Positions 16,600-24,722 of a stretch of DNA of 64,000 nucleotides are shown one piece after another. The first letter of the stretch is position 1. Every line of letters starts with the position of its first letter. The notes under the pieces are model-generated. The model worked only from the letters and a program-made list of their open reading frames with translations. It made no database searches and was not told the origin of the DNA. The DNA is from Cellulomonas carbonis (GTDB taxonomy: Bacteria > Actinomycetota > Actinomycetes > Actinomycetales > Cellulomonadaceae), in the NCBI RefSeq assembly GCF_014636275.1, contig NZ_BMEB01000002.1:1-64000 (forward strand), written 5' to 3'. The position numbers and the translations under genes are program-made.

Positions 16600-18171
16600 A
16601 TGCGCCGGGCGCGGTCGCGGTCCCTCATGGACCTCGACGAGGTCGACGTCCTCATCGACGAGGGCGAGGCCACGGACGAGGTGCGCGACCTGCTGCACCA
16701 GATCGCCCTCGAGGCGCAGCGCCTGCGTGCCGGCTCGCCGGGCGACCCTCATCTCGAGCCCGACGAGCCGCCTGCCGTGCCGCCCGAGCCGTCGGGCGGG
16801 TTCGCGACCGCACGTCGGTGGGCGCGGCGACCCGCGGGCCGGGCCGTGGGCGTCGTCGTCGTGCTGCTCGTGGCCCTCGGGGTGGGTCAGCACGTGGTGG
16901 AGGGGCGGGCCGCGGCGCAGCGCGCCGCGACGCTCGCCGCGACGCCGGCCGTGCTCCAGGCCGCGGCGGGGCCGCCGGTCGAGTCGTGGCGGGTCCCGGG
17001 TCGGGTCGCGGTCCCGCTCGACGACGCGCTCCTCGTGGTCGACGGCGCACGCCTGGTCCGGGTCGACCCCGAGACCGGCGCGGAGGTCTGGGCGGCGTCG
17101 GACGACGTCGGGGCCGTCGCAGCGGGCGGGCGGTGCTTCGCCGTCGACGACGTCGTCCGTGGTGCGGCGGGTGACCGCGGTGCGGCCGACCGCTTCGTGG
17201 CGTGCGTCGACGGCGAGGTGATGCCCGTGGCGGCGCGCGACGGTGCGGTCGCGCGCGTCGTCGTCGTCGACGTCGGGACCGGGCGGGCCACGCTCACGCT
17301 CGCGCCCGAGGGTGCGCTGCTGTCGGCCGAACCCGTCGGCCGGGACCTGCTGACCCTCGCGGTCCTGCCGGACGGTCGGCTGCGCGCGGACCTGTGGGAC
17401 GTCACCTCAGGGACGGCCCGGTGGGAGCGCGTGAGCGCGCGGCCCGCGGTGGGGCCGAGCGACCCGCCCGTGGTCGAGCACCGCGCCGGGTCGGTGACGG
17501 TCGGGACCGTCTCGATCGACCTCGCGACGGGCGAGCAGGTGCCGCTCGACGAGGCGCTCCGGGCGCCGCTGCGCACCGAGACGCACACGCTCCCGGGCGC
17601 GACGCTCACGTGGTCCTGGTACCCGGGCTCGCCCGCGGGCCGGGGCCGCATGTGGACCGAGCTCACCCCGACGCACGTCCTCCCGGGGCCCCCGCTCGTC
17701 CCCGCGCTCCACGACGGGTCCGAGCCGCGCACCGTCGTGATCCGCACGGTGCGGGGCGATCGGCTGCGCGCTCTCGACGTGCGGACCGGCCGGGCCCTCT
17801 GGTCGGTCCCGTGGGACCGGGCGTGGATGCTCCGCGCCACGGCTCAGGTCGAGGGCGTGCTGCTGCTCGACGACGGCACGGGGATGACGGCGCTCGACAT
17901 CCGGACCGGTGAGCGGCGCTGGGCCGTGCGACTCGAGGCCGGTCCGGTCACCGGACCCGCGCTGACCGACGGCGAGGTCGTCCTCCTCCCCGCGCGCGAC
18001 GCGTCCGGGACGCTCGGCGTGGTGGCGCGGCGGGTCGACGACGGGGCCGAGGTCTGGCGCGCAGCGGCGCCCGACGGGGCCGCGGGACTCGCCGTCGTCG
18101 GCAAGCGGCTCGTCGCGTGGACGGGGGACGCGGTGGTCGGGCTGGAGACGACTGCACGCGAAGCGCCTTGA
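16600..18171 (+). CDS. Membrane-anchored PQQ-like beta-propeller protein
   Basis: This is a 523-residue protein. A short acidic cytoplasmic N-terminus and Pro-rich stretch are followed by one membrane helix (residues 82-100) and a large extracellular domain. That domain has repeats of the pattern D-x-x-T-G-x-x-x-W (for example VDPETGAEVW, LDVRTGRALW, LDIRTGERRW), the signature of PQQ/outer-membrane-BamB-like beta-propellers. No enzyme motif is seen, so it is more likely a scaffold or binding protein. A paralogue with the same layout sits at 51521..52966. The ATG at 16627 is an alternative start. Confidence 0.78.
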   Translation: MRRARSRSLMDLDEVDVLIDEGEATDEVRDLLHQIALEAQRLRAGSPGDPHLEPDEPPAVPPEPSGGFATARRWARRPAGRAVGVVVVLLVALGVGQHVVEGRAAAQRAATLAATPAVLQAAAGPPVESWRVPGRVAVPLDDALLVVDGARLVRVDPETGAEVWAASDDVGAVAAGGRCFAVDDVVRGAAGDRGAADRFVACVDGEVMPVAARDGAVARVVVVDVGTGRATLTLAPEGALLSAEPVGRDLLTLAVLPDGRLRADLWDVTSGTARWERVSARPAVGPSDPPVVEHRAGSVTVGTVSIDLATGEQVPLDEALRAPLRTETHTLPGATLTWSWYPGSPAGRGRMWTELTPTHVLPGPPLVPALHDGSEPRTVVIRTVRGDRLRALDVRTGRALWSVPWDRAWMLRATAQVEGVLLLDDGTGMTALDIRTGERRWAVRLEAGPVTGPALTDGEVVLLPARDASGTLGVVARRVDDGAEVWRAAAPDGAAGLAVVGKRLVAWTGDAVVGLETTAREAP

Positions 18172-18188
18172 TCTCCGATGCGCCCTGT

Positions 18189-18205
18189 CCCGCGCTATGC
18201 GCGGG
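18189..18205 (+). terminator. GC-rich hairpin after the beta-propeller gene
   Basis: CCCGCGC and GCGCGGG pair perfectly around TAT, 17 bases after the stop at 18171. There is no U tract, as is common in actinobacteria. It is a probable terminator and marks the left edge of the lower-GC island. Confidence 0.45.
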
Positions 18206-18344
18206 AAGCGATTCATGGCGCGATGTCGCGCTTCTGTCCGCATCAGCTGTCTCAGAACGGCGCGGGCTCGAACTAGCGATCGGACCGCTCAGGGATTCGG
18301 ATCAACATAAGGTCAATTATCGGCGCCTGTCCGGTCAGCGGTGG

Positions 18345-18482
18345 CTATTCGCTGTAGGTGTCGAAGATGATCTCCGCGCCGAGTTCCACGAGCACCTTCC
18401 GCAAGGATGCCGAGGCAGACAGTCCGTCATGTGATGACTGGCGCGTCGCCGCCGCTTGCTCGGCTCTGTCCAGCCGCAATTG
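18345..18482 (-). pseudogene. C-terminal remnant of an unidentified gene
   Basis: An open minus-strand frame ends at a TAG (18347..18345) with a protein-like C-terminus (SLRKVLVELGAEIIFDTYSE). It runs back about 45 codons to an in-frame stop near 18483 and has no start codon. It looks like the tail of a truncated gene next to the exporter operon. The family is not recognised. The rest of 18206-18491 holds nothing else I can support. Confidence 0.25.
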
Positions 18483-18491
18483 CTGCGGCGG

Positions 18492-19550
18492 TCAACGGTC
18501 TCGGAGGTCAACCAGGACGTTGCGGCGAGGGGCGGCCATGACGAGCGGGGTGCCAACGAGGGTCACGACGAGCAGGGGGACCATGCTCAGCAACCCGGCC
18601 CGGTCGACGATGGACAAGCCGGAAAGGGTGGCCGCCACCCAGGCAGCGGCGGCCATGAGGCACGATGCCGACACAATGCTCAGGGCCCGCAGCCAGCCGA
18701 GGAGGACGAGGTCCACCTGCCGCATACCGAGCAGGCGTAGCAGCGACACTGCTTGCCGCTCGACGAATCCGAGTAGCGCGAGGAGGATGGCCGCTGCGGC
18801 GGCACCGACCCAAGGCAGCACGCGATAGCCAGTCCGCAGCGACTCGTCGACCGCATCCTCCGGTGTCTCGTCACGCAGCACGCCGACTGAGGCCTCCGGG
18901 CTCGAGGGCAGACTGGACAGGACAGTGCCCGCCACGCTCGCCCGCATGCCGGGTTCCGCCTCCACCCAGCACTCGTCCGCGCCGCTGCGCTCCGCCGTCG
19001 CGGCGAGACGCCAGATCCCGAAGACCTCGGCACGGTCGGCGAACGAGACCACCGCCAGGACGTCGAGCGGTCCGGCATCCGTCCACTCGACCTTCGACCC
19101 CGGCGCAGCGCCCACGGACCAGGCGGCCAGCTCCCCGAGAATCACGCCCGTGCCGCGCGGGGTCGTGGTCCGCGCGCCACTCGCGACCGCAAGAAAGTCC
19201 CCGCTCGTCACGCCCGCCTGAACGGCGTTCGCGGGGGTGTCCGCCGAGTACACGGTGTCGATCGCCCGTACCGAACCCGACATCGCCACGTCGCCGCGCT
19301 CGATCGCGAGCCTGTCACATTCGGTCCGGTCGACCATGCCGCCGTCGGACGACACGACGACCACGTTGCCGCCGACGCGCACCGCCTCGTCGTATTGGGC
19401 GCGGATCTGACCGGCCATCCAACCCTGTCCAAGGACGACGGCGACCGCGATCAGGACGACCGCGCCTTCCACGACCCATGTCGCAGGGCCCGCACGCCGA
19501 CGGCTCACCGCCCAAACGTTGAACACAAACGCCGGTCTACCGATCGTCAC
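18492..19550 (-). CDS. FtsX/MacB-like ABC transporter permease
   Basis: This is a 352-residue protein. One membrane helix lies near the N-terminus (residues about 27-47) and a large extracytoplasmic domain occupies residues 50-245. Three clustered helices follow at the C-terminus (about 253-270, 290-315 and 322-342). This is the topology of FtsX/MacB permeases, which usually use ATP-driven conformational change to move extracytoplasmic substrates rather than channel them. The start overlaps the ATPase gene by 14 bases. It is the last gene of a five-gene overlapping operon, with no second permease nearby. Confidence 0.8.
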   Translation of the reverse strand: MTIGRPAFVFNVWAVSRRRAGPATWVVEGAVVLIAVAVVLGQGWMAGQIRAQYDEAVRVGGNVVVVSSDGGMVDRTECDRLAIERGDVAMSGSVRAIDTVYSADTPANAVQAGVTSGDFLAVASGARTTTPRGTGVILGELAAWSVGAAPGSKVEWTDAGPLDVLAVVSFADRAEVFGIWRLAATAERSGADECWVEAEPGMRASVAGTVLSSLPSSPEASVGVLRDETPEDAVDESLRTGYRVLPWVGAAAAAILLALLGFVERQAVSLLRLLGMRQVDLVLLGWLRALSIVSASCLMAAAAWVAATLSGLSIVDRAGLLSMVPLLVVTLVGTPLVMAAPRRNVLVDLRDR

Positions 19551-20217
19551 GGATCGTCCCGTCCACCATGGTCAAGACCCGCGAGCACCGCTCCGCCACA
19601 GCCGGGTCGTGCGAAGCCATGACAACCGTGGCGCCGGCCGGGACGGTGGCCAGCAGTGCGCTCACGACCCGAGCGGTGCTCACTGAGTCAAGCTGTCCCG
19701 TCGGTTCGTCGGCGAGGATGAGCGGTGCGGAAGCGACGATCGACCTAGCGACGGCCACACGCTGCGCCTGGCCGCCCGAGAGTTTGCGCGCTGGCGTGCG
19801 GTAGAACGCTCCGAGGCCCAGCTCATCGAGGACGGCCGCGCTTCGCGCGAGCGCGCGGCTCGGCGGGATGCCCCGGATGATCGCCTCAAGTGCGGCGTTC
19901 TCGAGCGCGTGGGCGCGAGGCAGGAGATTTGCTGTCTGCATCACCCAGGACGCGTCGCACCCATGGACGTCCGTAGCCGTGTCGCGCGAGGGACGCTCGC
20001 CGGTCGCCCACCACCGAACGGACCCCTCGGACGGTTGGACGACGCCACCCAGGATCGCGAGCAGTGTGGACTTGCCGCTCCCGGACGGGCCTGTGAGGCA
20101 GATCGAGTCGCCCCGCAAGACATCCATCGTTACGTCGACCACCGCTGGCGCCGCGCCGCGCGAGTACATGTAGGTCACTCCGCGGCACGAGACCAGGGGG
20201 CTGGCCGCTACCTGCAT
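19537..20217 (-). CDS. ABC transporter ATP-binding protein (LolD/MacB type)
   Basis: This is a 226-residue ATPase. It has Walker A GPSGSGKST (residues 43-51), a Q-loop Gln at 94, signature LSGGQ (146-150), Walker B with LILADEPTGQLD (about 166-177) and the H-loop His203. The short single-domain form is typical of MacB/LolCDE-class exporters that pair with FtsX-like permeases. It overlaps the adaptor gene by 10 bases and the permease gene by 14 bases, so the three should be made in fixed ratio. Confidence 0.93.
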   Translation of the reverse strand: MQVAASPLVSCRGVTYMYSRGAAPAVVDVTMDVLRGDSICLTGPSGSGKSTLLAILGGVVQPSEGSVRWWATGERPSRDTATDVHGCDASWVMQTANLLPRAHALENAALEAIIRGIPPSRALARSAAVLDELGLGAFYRTPARKLSGGQAQRVAVARSIVASAPLILADEPTGQLDSVSTARVVSALLATVPAGATVVMASHDPAVAERCSRVLTMVDGTIRDDR

Positions 20218-21263
20218 GGCCCGTGGACCCCGACTTCAATCGGGTTGGCTAGGACATCGGCATGCACCAGCATCTCGTCGTTCTCGAGGTAGGCAGCGCC
20301 CGGGATTCCCCCCACGACGACGACCTCGGCGAAGTCCGGCGCCGTTGGATCCGCCCCGGTAGCGACGCAGGCCAGGCCGCCGCCGTCCACGATCACCGCA
20401 CCGGCCGGTACCGAGATCGCCGTCCCGGCTGTTTCTGGCCGTAAGGAGACCTCGAGTGTCGTCGGCGTCTCGTCGACGGTCCTGGCGAGGTCAGCGAGCC
20501 GTGATGGATCCACAGTCCCGTCCTCGAGCAGGACGAACTCCTCGTCGTACAAGGCCACGACATATCGGCCAGGCTTGAGGGCGTCCAGGGCCGTCGTCGA
20601 GAGCCGCGCCGCGGCCAGAAAGGGCTTCAGGGCGCCGATGACGGTGCCCGGGGTTGGCGCATCCGCGCCCGGTGTCACGGTGACCTCGGCGACAACGCCC
20701 GCGGTCCGTGGCGACCACACCGTCCACGACGGGTCGAACGCCGACGCACCCCGCACACCGAGAACCTCGCGACCGTACCCCTCGATCGCCACGGCGAGGT
20801 CCCGGGACCAGCCGGTCCCCTCGACCGGGTATCCCGCCGCGGTCAGGAACTCCACGACGACATGCAGCTCCTCGGCACTCGACCGCGGTCCGACGGGCGC
20901 CACCAGCGGCTTGTCCGCCTGGAGCACCCGGATGCTCCTGCCGTCGACCTCGAGCGCCGGGAGCCCGTTCGTCAACTCGAGTCCGGGGCTGAGCGCGACC
21001 GCGGTGACGACGCCCCCGGGCCCGCGGTACGTGAGCGGCTGCTCCTGCGTCCAGGCGAGCTCCAGGAGGCCCTTCTCGGCGCGGTCGAGCGCGACCTGCT
21101 CCGCAGAGACCCACACGGGCGTCGGATCGTGGTCGAGGGCGACCGGAGGAGCCGAGGCGGTCACGACCCAAACGGTGAGCAGAGCCACCGGGCCGATCAC
21201 CGCCACCGCCATCGCGGCGACTGCCGACCACGCGACGCGTCGCGACCGGCCTGAGGCGCTCAC
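20208..21263 (-). CDS. Membrane-anchored periplasmic-adaptor-like protein
   Basis: This is a 351-residue protein. A basic N-terminus and one membrane helix (about residues 12-36) lead to a large extracytoplasmic domain. The C-terminal third (SVPAGAVIVDGGGLACVATG onward) resembles the beta-barrel end of HlyD/MacA adaptors. A middle stretch (VVEFLTAAGYPV) recalls the peptidoglycan-binding-like insert seen in actinobacterial adaptors. The GTG start overlaps the lipoprotein stop (GTGA). Placement upstream of a MacB-like ATPase and permease supports an adaptor role; sequence similarity alone is weak. Confidence 0.65.
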   Translation of the reverse strand: MSASGRSRRVAWSAVAAMAVAVIGPVALLTVWVVTASAPPVALDHDPTPVWVSAEQVALDRAEKGLLELAWTQEQPLTYRGPGGVVTAVALSPGLELTNGLPALEVDGRSIRVLQADKPLVAPVGPRSSAEELHVVVEFLTAAGYPVEGTGWSRDLAVAIEGYGREVLGVRGASAFDPSWTVWSPRTAGVVAEVTVTPGADAPTPGTVIGALKPFLAAARLSTTALDALKPGRYVVALYDEEFVLLEDGTVDPSRLADLARTVDETPTTLEVSLRPETAGTAISVPAGAVIVDGGGLACVATGADPTAPDFAEVVVVGGIPGAAYLENDEMLVHADVLANPIEVGVHGPCR

Positions 21264-21874
21264 CGATCCGGCTCAGCGAGGAACAGGTCGCCGAACTCGG
21301 AGACGCAGTCCTGGATGAGTTGTCTCTCCTCCTGCGACGCTCCCCCGAGCGCGGCTTCCAGTGCCGGCAGCAGATCCTGCTCGGTGACGTCCAGCTCCAT
21401 GTCGACCCCAGCGTCCGTCACGCACTGCGCCATCTCGCGCCTCATCTGGTCACGTTCAGGGCCATCGGCCACGACCTGGCTCGACGACCACGCGTAGCCG
21501 ACAAACTTCACGTACTCGTCGGAGCATTCCTGCATGGTGGCGAGAAATTGACGGTCTTCCTCCTCGGGATCAGCTGCGTCGCTGTAGTCAGCGGTTGCAT
21601 CGAAGGTAAGCAGGCTGCCCGCCGCCACAATGGGCGTCGTCTCGTACCCGGCTTCCTCGACGCAGTCGCGCTGCGCCATCACTGCTTGGCGATACTCGTC
21701 GGCAGAGATCACACCGTCTGAGAACATACGCCGCTGGAACTCCGGCGCCGACTCAAGGTCCTGCGCGGAGAACGCCGGTCCCGCACCCTGCTGCCCGCAC
21801 CCGACAGCCGCAGCGGCCACGATGACTGTGACCGCCGCGAGCCGGACCCTGGTCGTGCGCGAACAATGGGTCAC
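21260..21874 (-). CDS. Cysteine-repeat lipoprotein of the exporter operon
   Basis: This is a 204-residue predicted lipoprotein with a basic n-region, hydrophobic core and lipobox AAVGC (Cys26 from the chosen start). The mature part has four spaced Cys motifs of the type Q-x-C-x-x-x-G (RDCVEEAG, QECSDEYV, AQCVTDAG, QDCVSEFG), a pattern found in several actinobacterial surface lipoproteins of unknown role. I chose the GTG at 21874, which overlaps the stop of the secreted-protein gene (GTGA), over the upstream GTG at 21889. It may be an immunity, receptor or chaperone partner of the secreted protein. Confidence 0.7.
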   Translation of the reverse strand: MTHCSRTTRVRLAAVTVIVAAAAVGCGQQGAGPAFSAQDLESAPEFQRRMFSDGVISADEYRQAVMAQRDCVEEAGYETTPIVAAGSLLTFDATADYSDAADPEEEDRQFLATMQECSDEYVKFVGYAWSSSQVVADGPERDQMRREMAQCVTDAGVDMELDVTEQDLLPALEAALGGASQEERQLIQDCVSEFGDLFLAEPDR

Positions 21875-22314
21875 ATGATGTTGTGGCACTGACGAGCCTT
21901 ATACACAGAGTTGATGTACAGGTCGACGCAACCCTTCTTGACGTTCGAGGCGAAGGTGTAGTTGCTCCGCTGACGCGTCAGATACACGACGCAACTCGCA
22001 AGCGATCCACTTGCCGTGCGCGACAGGAACTTGTCTCCGTCGCCAAGCGTGACCCAGTCCAGCCGGCCATAACAGATCGTGGCCAAGTTGGCCGCGACCG
22101 CAGACTCGCCGTTGGCCGTGCGCCCGGAGCCGCTGATCGAGTGCGTCAACGTCCCAGCAGGGACGTAGAAAGACTTCGTGCCGACACTGAATGATGCTGA
22201 GGAGAACAACACCTGCCCCGTTGCGGAGGCACCTGCGCCAGTGGCGCCTGTGAAAAGCATGAGGGTCGCCAATGTGGCGACCACCGCGTTGCGACTGATG
22301 CGTCGGATATTCAT
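21871..22314 (-). CDS. Secreted four-cysteine protein, first gene of the exporter operon
   Basis: This is a 147-residue protein. It has a clear Sec signal peptide with n-region NIRRISR, a hydrophobic core and a probable cut after GAGASA (about residue 31). The mature chain of about 115 residues has four Cys (ICYG, SCVV, GCVD, QCHN), suggesting two disulfides, and a basic C-terminus. No family is recognised. The ATG has a GGGGG stretch upstream. Codon use (AAA, ATA, TAT) is less GC-rich than the neighbours, suggesting transfer. It could be a toxin, bacteriocin-like effector or surface protein served by the downstream ABC system. Confidence 0.7.
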   Translation of the reverse strand: MNIRRISRNAVVATLATLMLFTGATGAGASATGQVLFSSASFSVGTKSFYVPAGTLTHSISGSGRTANGESAVAANLATICYGRLDWVTLGDGDKFLSRTASGSLASCVVYLTRQRSNYTFASNVKKGCVDLYINSVYKARQCHNIM

Positions 22315-22389
22315 GTGTGCCCCCTACGGTTGTCTGCCAGCGCAATGAGGATGAGTGGCCGAAACGTAGCGAATCGGGGAGGGCTCGCG

Positions 22390-22403
22390 TGACCAGTTGG
22401 TCA
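22390..22403. promoter_or_regulatory. Inverted repeat upstream of the exporter operon
   Basis: TGACCA and TGGTCA are perfect complements around GT, 76 bases upstream of the secreted-protein ATG and 83 bases upstream of the divergent DUF4190 gene. A second AT-rich repeat (AATAG-GTA-CTATT) lies at 22424..22436. Both are candidate regulator sites in this divergent promoter region. Confidence 0.4.
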
Positions 22404-22485
22404 ATGGTTTACCCGAACGGAGTAATAGGTACTATTGCTGACCTCGGGTGTTGACAAGTGTCAGCCCATCCCTCACACTCCGCGA

Positions 22486-22764
22486 GTGACCAATGCGACC
22501 CGAACCGACTCGCGCGGCGTCCCCCTCGGCCCGTTGCACGGCGAACCGCAGCCGCTGAATGGCATGGCGGTGCTCGCCCTGGTCCTCTCGGTGGTGGGTG
22601 GCCCGTTGGCGATCCCCTTCGGACACATTGCGCTCAGGCAGGTCGCTGCAACCGGCGCGCGGGGTCGTCGTTTGGCGCTGGCTGGCCTCGTGATTGGGTA
22701 CATCGCACTGGTCGTCATCCTGGCCTTGGTGGTGGCACCGGTCCTCTGGTCGGTCGCATCCTGA
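22486..22764 (+). CDS. DUF4190-domain small membrane protein
   Basis: This is a 92-residue protein with two membrane helices: residues about 24-46 (MAVLALVLSVVGGPLAIPFG) and 62-86 (LALAGLVIGYIALVVILALV). The intervening GHIALRQVAATGARGRRLA loop is diagnostic of DUF4190. The GTG at 22486 gives the compact family length; an upstream in-frame start at 22435 is possible. These proteins often carry a cytoplasmic Pro-rich head and have no known function. It is divergent from the secreted-protein operon. Confidence 0.7.
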   Translation: MTNATRTDSRGVPLGPLHGEPQPLNGMAVLALVLSVVGGPLAIPFGHIALRQVAATGARGRRLALAGLVIGYIALVVILALVVAPVLWSVAS

Positions 22765-22780
22765 TGCCCACCCACGACTC

Positions 22781-23402
22781 CTAGGCGGTCCAACCCCGTC
22801 GGGGCCGCCGCGTGGTGGAAGTGCGACGAGGCAGTGATCCGCCTCGGGACACTCTGGTGCGCGCTTGGAAACACCTGCGCTGCCCGAGGACCCGCTGGTC
22901 GGCGCGGTTGAGTCCGTCGTCGCGGTTGCGGTCGGGGATGATCAGCCGGGCAGCGTTGGGCCCGGTGCCGCGGCTGACCTCACGGGTCAGCGCGGCCAGG
23001 CACGTGGCGCGGGCCCGGCCGACGGCACCGTCGGCGACGGCGAGCGGCATCTCGACGGTCAGGACGTTCCACTGCGTCTCGCGGGCGATGAACCGGGTCA
23101 TCCGTGCGATGTCCGCGGTCCGCCCGTCCTCATGGGCTTCGGTGGCATGCCAGTACAGGCCGCCGGCGATGTCGGTCAGGACCTCGCGGACGTGGTCCAG
23201 CTGACCCTTCGCGAAGGTCACCGCCGTCATCGAGTAGAACGGCGCACGGACCCCCGCGGCTGGGCGCGGTAGGACTCGTCGACGAACGCGACCGCGCCAG
23301 GGGTGCGTCGGTACAGCTCGGCGAGTTTCGGGTCGCGCAGGGACGGGCTGGTCACGAGCGCCTGCCCCACCACATCGCTGCGCCGCGCAGCGGTCACATC
23401 TG
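22781..23402 (-). pseudogene. Frameshifted DUF3800-like gene remnant
   Basis: One minus-strand frame gives LAELYRRTPGAVAFVDESYR, then stops. From about 23255 a second frame continues with FYSMTAVTFAKGQLDHVREV, YWHATEAHEDGR and later ARLIIPDRNRDDGLNRADQ. Joined, this resembles DUF3800 (RNase H-like fold, with the VDES acidic motif followed by FY and a downstream HA-E motif). The break lies by a run of five Gs. The N-terminus is incomplete and the tail degenerate. It is interpreted as a decayed mobile-element passenger beside the IS3 element. Confidence 0.4.
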
Positions 23403-23442
23403 TTGTCCGCGCTCCGGTGCACGCTGCTGTCTCGCCCCGGGT

Positions 23443-23446
23443 CTGA
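23443..23446. repeat. Left target-site duplication of the IS3 element (CTGA)
   Basis: CTGA immediately precedes the left inverted repeat and recurs at 24723..24726 directly after the right one. This is a 4-base target duplication showing simple insertion without later rearrangement. Confidence 0.75.
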
Positions 23447-23496
23447 TGGAGGCTCTGGTGTGTCCTGGGTTCCGTGGAGCCGGGTTGCTGGAATCT
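23447..23496. repeat. Left terminal inverted repeat of the IS3 element
   Basis: About 41 of 50 positions match the complement of the right end (24673..24722); the outer 18 bases are identical. The orfB stop (23495) lies at its inner edge. Confidence 0.8.
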
Positions 23497-24340
23497 AGGC
23501 CACGGTGATCGGTTGTCTCGCCTCGAACTCTAGGGGCGTGAGCCAGCCCAGCGCGGAGTGCCGGCGCTGGCGGTTGTGGAAGATCTCGAGGTACTCGAAG
23601 ATCGCGTTCGCCAGCTCCAACCGGGTGCGCCAGCGCTGGCGGTCCAAGAGCTCGACCTGCATGCGCGACCAGAAAGACTCGATGACCGCGTTGTCGTAGC
23701 AGTCGCCGATGGAGCCCATCGATGGCACGAGCCCGGAGTCCTTCGCGCGGCGGGTGAACGCCCACGAACCGAACTGGACTCCATGATCGGAATGGATGAT
23801 CGTGCCGGGCGGCGGGCGCCTGGAGTCGATCGCCATCCCGAGCGCGTTCGTCACCAGCGCCGCGGTCGGCGAGGAGTCGATCGACCAGCCCACGACCCGG
23901 CGCGAGCACACGTCCAAAACGACGGCGCAGTAGACCTTGCCCTCGCGGGTGTGGTGCTCGGTGATGTCGGTGACCCACAGCTGGTCCAGGCCCTCGCGAC
24001 GGAACCGCCGGTCGACCAGGTCGGAGGAGATCAGGTCCGGGTGCGGGCGACGCCACTTGGGCCGCCCGCCAATCCCCTTGAGGCCCGCTCGCTGCATCAG
24101 CATCGCCACCGTGCCGAGGGCCACTGAGACCTCGCGGCCGAGTCTGAGCTCGGCGTGGACACGCCGGACACCGTAGATCCCGCGCGAGACGCCGTGGATC
24201 TCGCGGATCGCGTCGGAGAGGATCACGTGCCGGATCGCGCGGGCGGACGGGGCGCGGGTCCGCCAGGCGTAGAACCCTGATTCCGAGGTCCCGAGCACGC
24301 GGGTGGCGACCTGGACCGGCAGGCCCTCTTCGGCCATCAC
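23495..24340 (-). CDS. IS3-family transposase OrfB (DDE integrase domain)
   Basis: From its own ATG this frame encodes 281 residues with the rve-type catalytic core. The first Asp is in LWVTDITEHH, the second in IIHSDHGVQFGS, and the Glu in DNAVIESFWSRMQ, followed by the HNRQRRHSALGWLTP tail typical of IS3. The upstream helical HTH_21-like part (FYAWRTRAP, GVSRGIYGVRRVHAEL) is also present. A -1 shift at 24361..24367 would fuse it to OrfA and give the active transposase of about 382 residues. Confidence 0.95.
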   Translation of the reverse strand: MMAEEGLPVQVATRVLGTSESGFYAWRTRAPSARAIRHVILSDAIREIHGVSRGIYGVRRVHAELRLGREVSVALGTVAMLMQRAGLKGIGGRPKWRRPHPDLISSDLVDRRFRREGLDQLWVTDITEHHTREGKVYCAVVLDVCSRRVVGWSIDSSPTAALVTNALGMAIDSRRPPPGTIIHSDHGVQFGSWAFTRRAKDSGLVPSMGSIGDCYDNAVIESFWSRMQVELLDRQRWRTRLELANAIFEYLEIFHNRQRRHSALGWLTPLEFEARQPITVA

Positions 24341-24642
24341 CGCGATGGCCTCGAACCGCCTTTTGGGAGCACCACCTTCCCCAGCAGCTCACTGGCGCGG
24401 CGGTGCACAGCGAGCTCGGCCTCGAGCTCGGCGATCCTGCGCTTGGCGGCCGTCAGCTCGACCTTCTCCGCTGACGTCAGCCCCGGCGCCAGGCCGGCGT
24501 CGATGCGGTCCTGGCGGCGCCAGGTGTAGATCGACTCCTCGCTGATCCCGAGGTCGCGAGCGACGTCCGCGACCGAGCGTCCGCTGGCGACCAGGTCCAG
24601 CACTCTGCGCCGGAACTCCGGCGGATACCCACGACGTCCCAC
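24337..24642 (-). CDS. IS3-family transposase OrfA (HTH protein)
   Basis: This is a 101-residue protein from the GTG at 24642, which has GGAGG eight bases upstream; a TTG at 24657 is an alternative. It carries the HTH_Tnp_1 domain (PEFRRRVLDLVASGRSVADV, then SEESIYTWRRQD) and a leucine-rich coiled coil (AAKRRIAELEAELAVHRRAS) used for multimerisation. It ends four bases into orfB. Confidence 0.92.
   Translation of the reverse strand: MGRRGYPPEFRRRVLDLVASGRSVADVARDLGISEESIYTWRRQDRIDAGLAPGLTSAEKVELTAAKRRIAELEAELAVHRRASELLGKVVLPKGGSRPSR
24361..24367 (-). other. Programmed -1 frameshift heptamer (C CCA AAA)
   Basis: Read in the orfA frame, the minus strand shows C-CCA-AAA, an X-XXY-YYZ slippery site. 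Slipping back one base enters exactly the orfB frame and gives a continuous OrfAB reading KRRFEAIAVMAEEG across the junction. Confidence 0.75.
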
Positions 24643-24672
24643 AAGGCCCTCCTCCAAGGGTCAAGTGGCACC

Positions 24673-24722
24673 AGAGTCCAGGAACCCAACTCCACGGAAC
24701 GCGAGACACACCAGAGCCTCCA
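24673..24722. repeat. Right terminal inverted repeat of the IS3 element
   Basis: Complement of the left repeat, identical over the outer 18 bases. It is followed directly by the CTGA duplication at 24723..24726. Confidence 0.8.

Larger units (their letters stand above)
23447..24722 (-). mobile_element. Intact IS3-family insertion sequence, 1276 bp
   Basis: Terminal inverted repeats begin TGGAGGCTCTGGTGTGTC (23447..23464, complement at 24705..24722; 18 of 18 identical). They continue imperfectly for about 50 bases, giving the TG...CA ends usual for IS3. Inside are two overlapping minus-strand frames, orfA and orfB, with a C-CCA-AAA slippery heptamer. It is flanked by CTGA duplications. Everything needed for transposition appears intact, so the insertion is probably recent. 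Confidence 0.9.

Noticed and set aside
18172-18491. tRNA or attachment site at the left edge of the lower-GC island
   Set aside because: No cloverleaf or CCA end could be traced, and no matching repeat was found at the right side of the island.
18492-22314. Lactococcin-972-type bacteriocin operon
   Set aside because: The secreted protein does not resemble lactococcin 972 and the permease has FtsX-like four-helix topology, not the large bacteriocin-associated membrane protein.
22473-22874. 133-codon minus-strand open frame opposite the DUF4190 gene
   Set aside because: It is His/Arg/Thr-rich with no domain and antisense to a recognisable DUF4190 protein.
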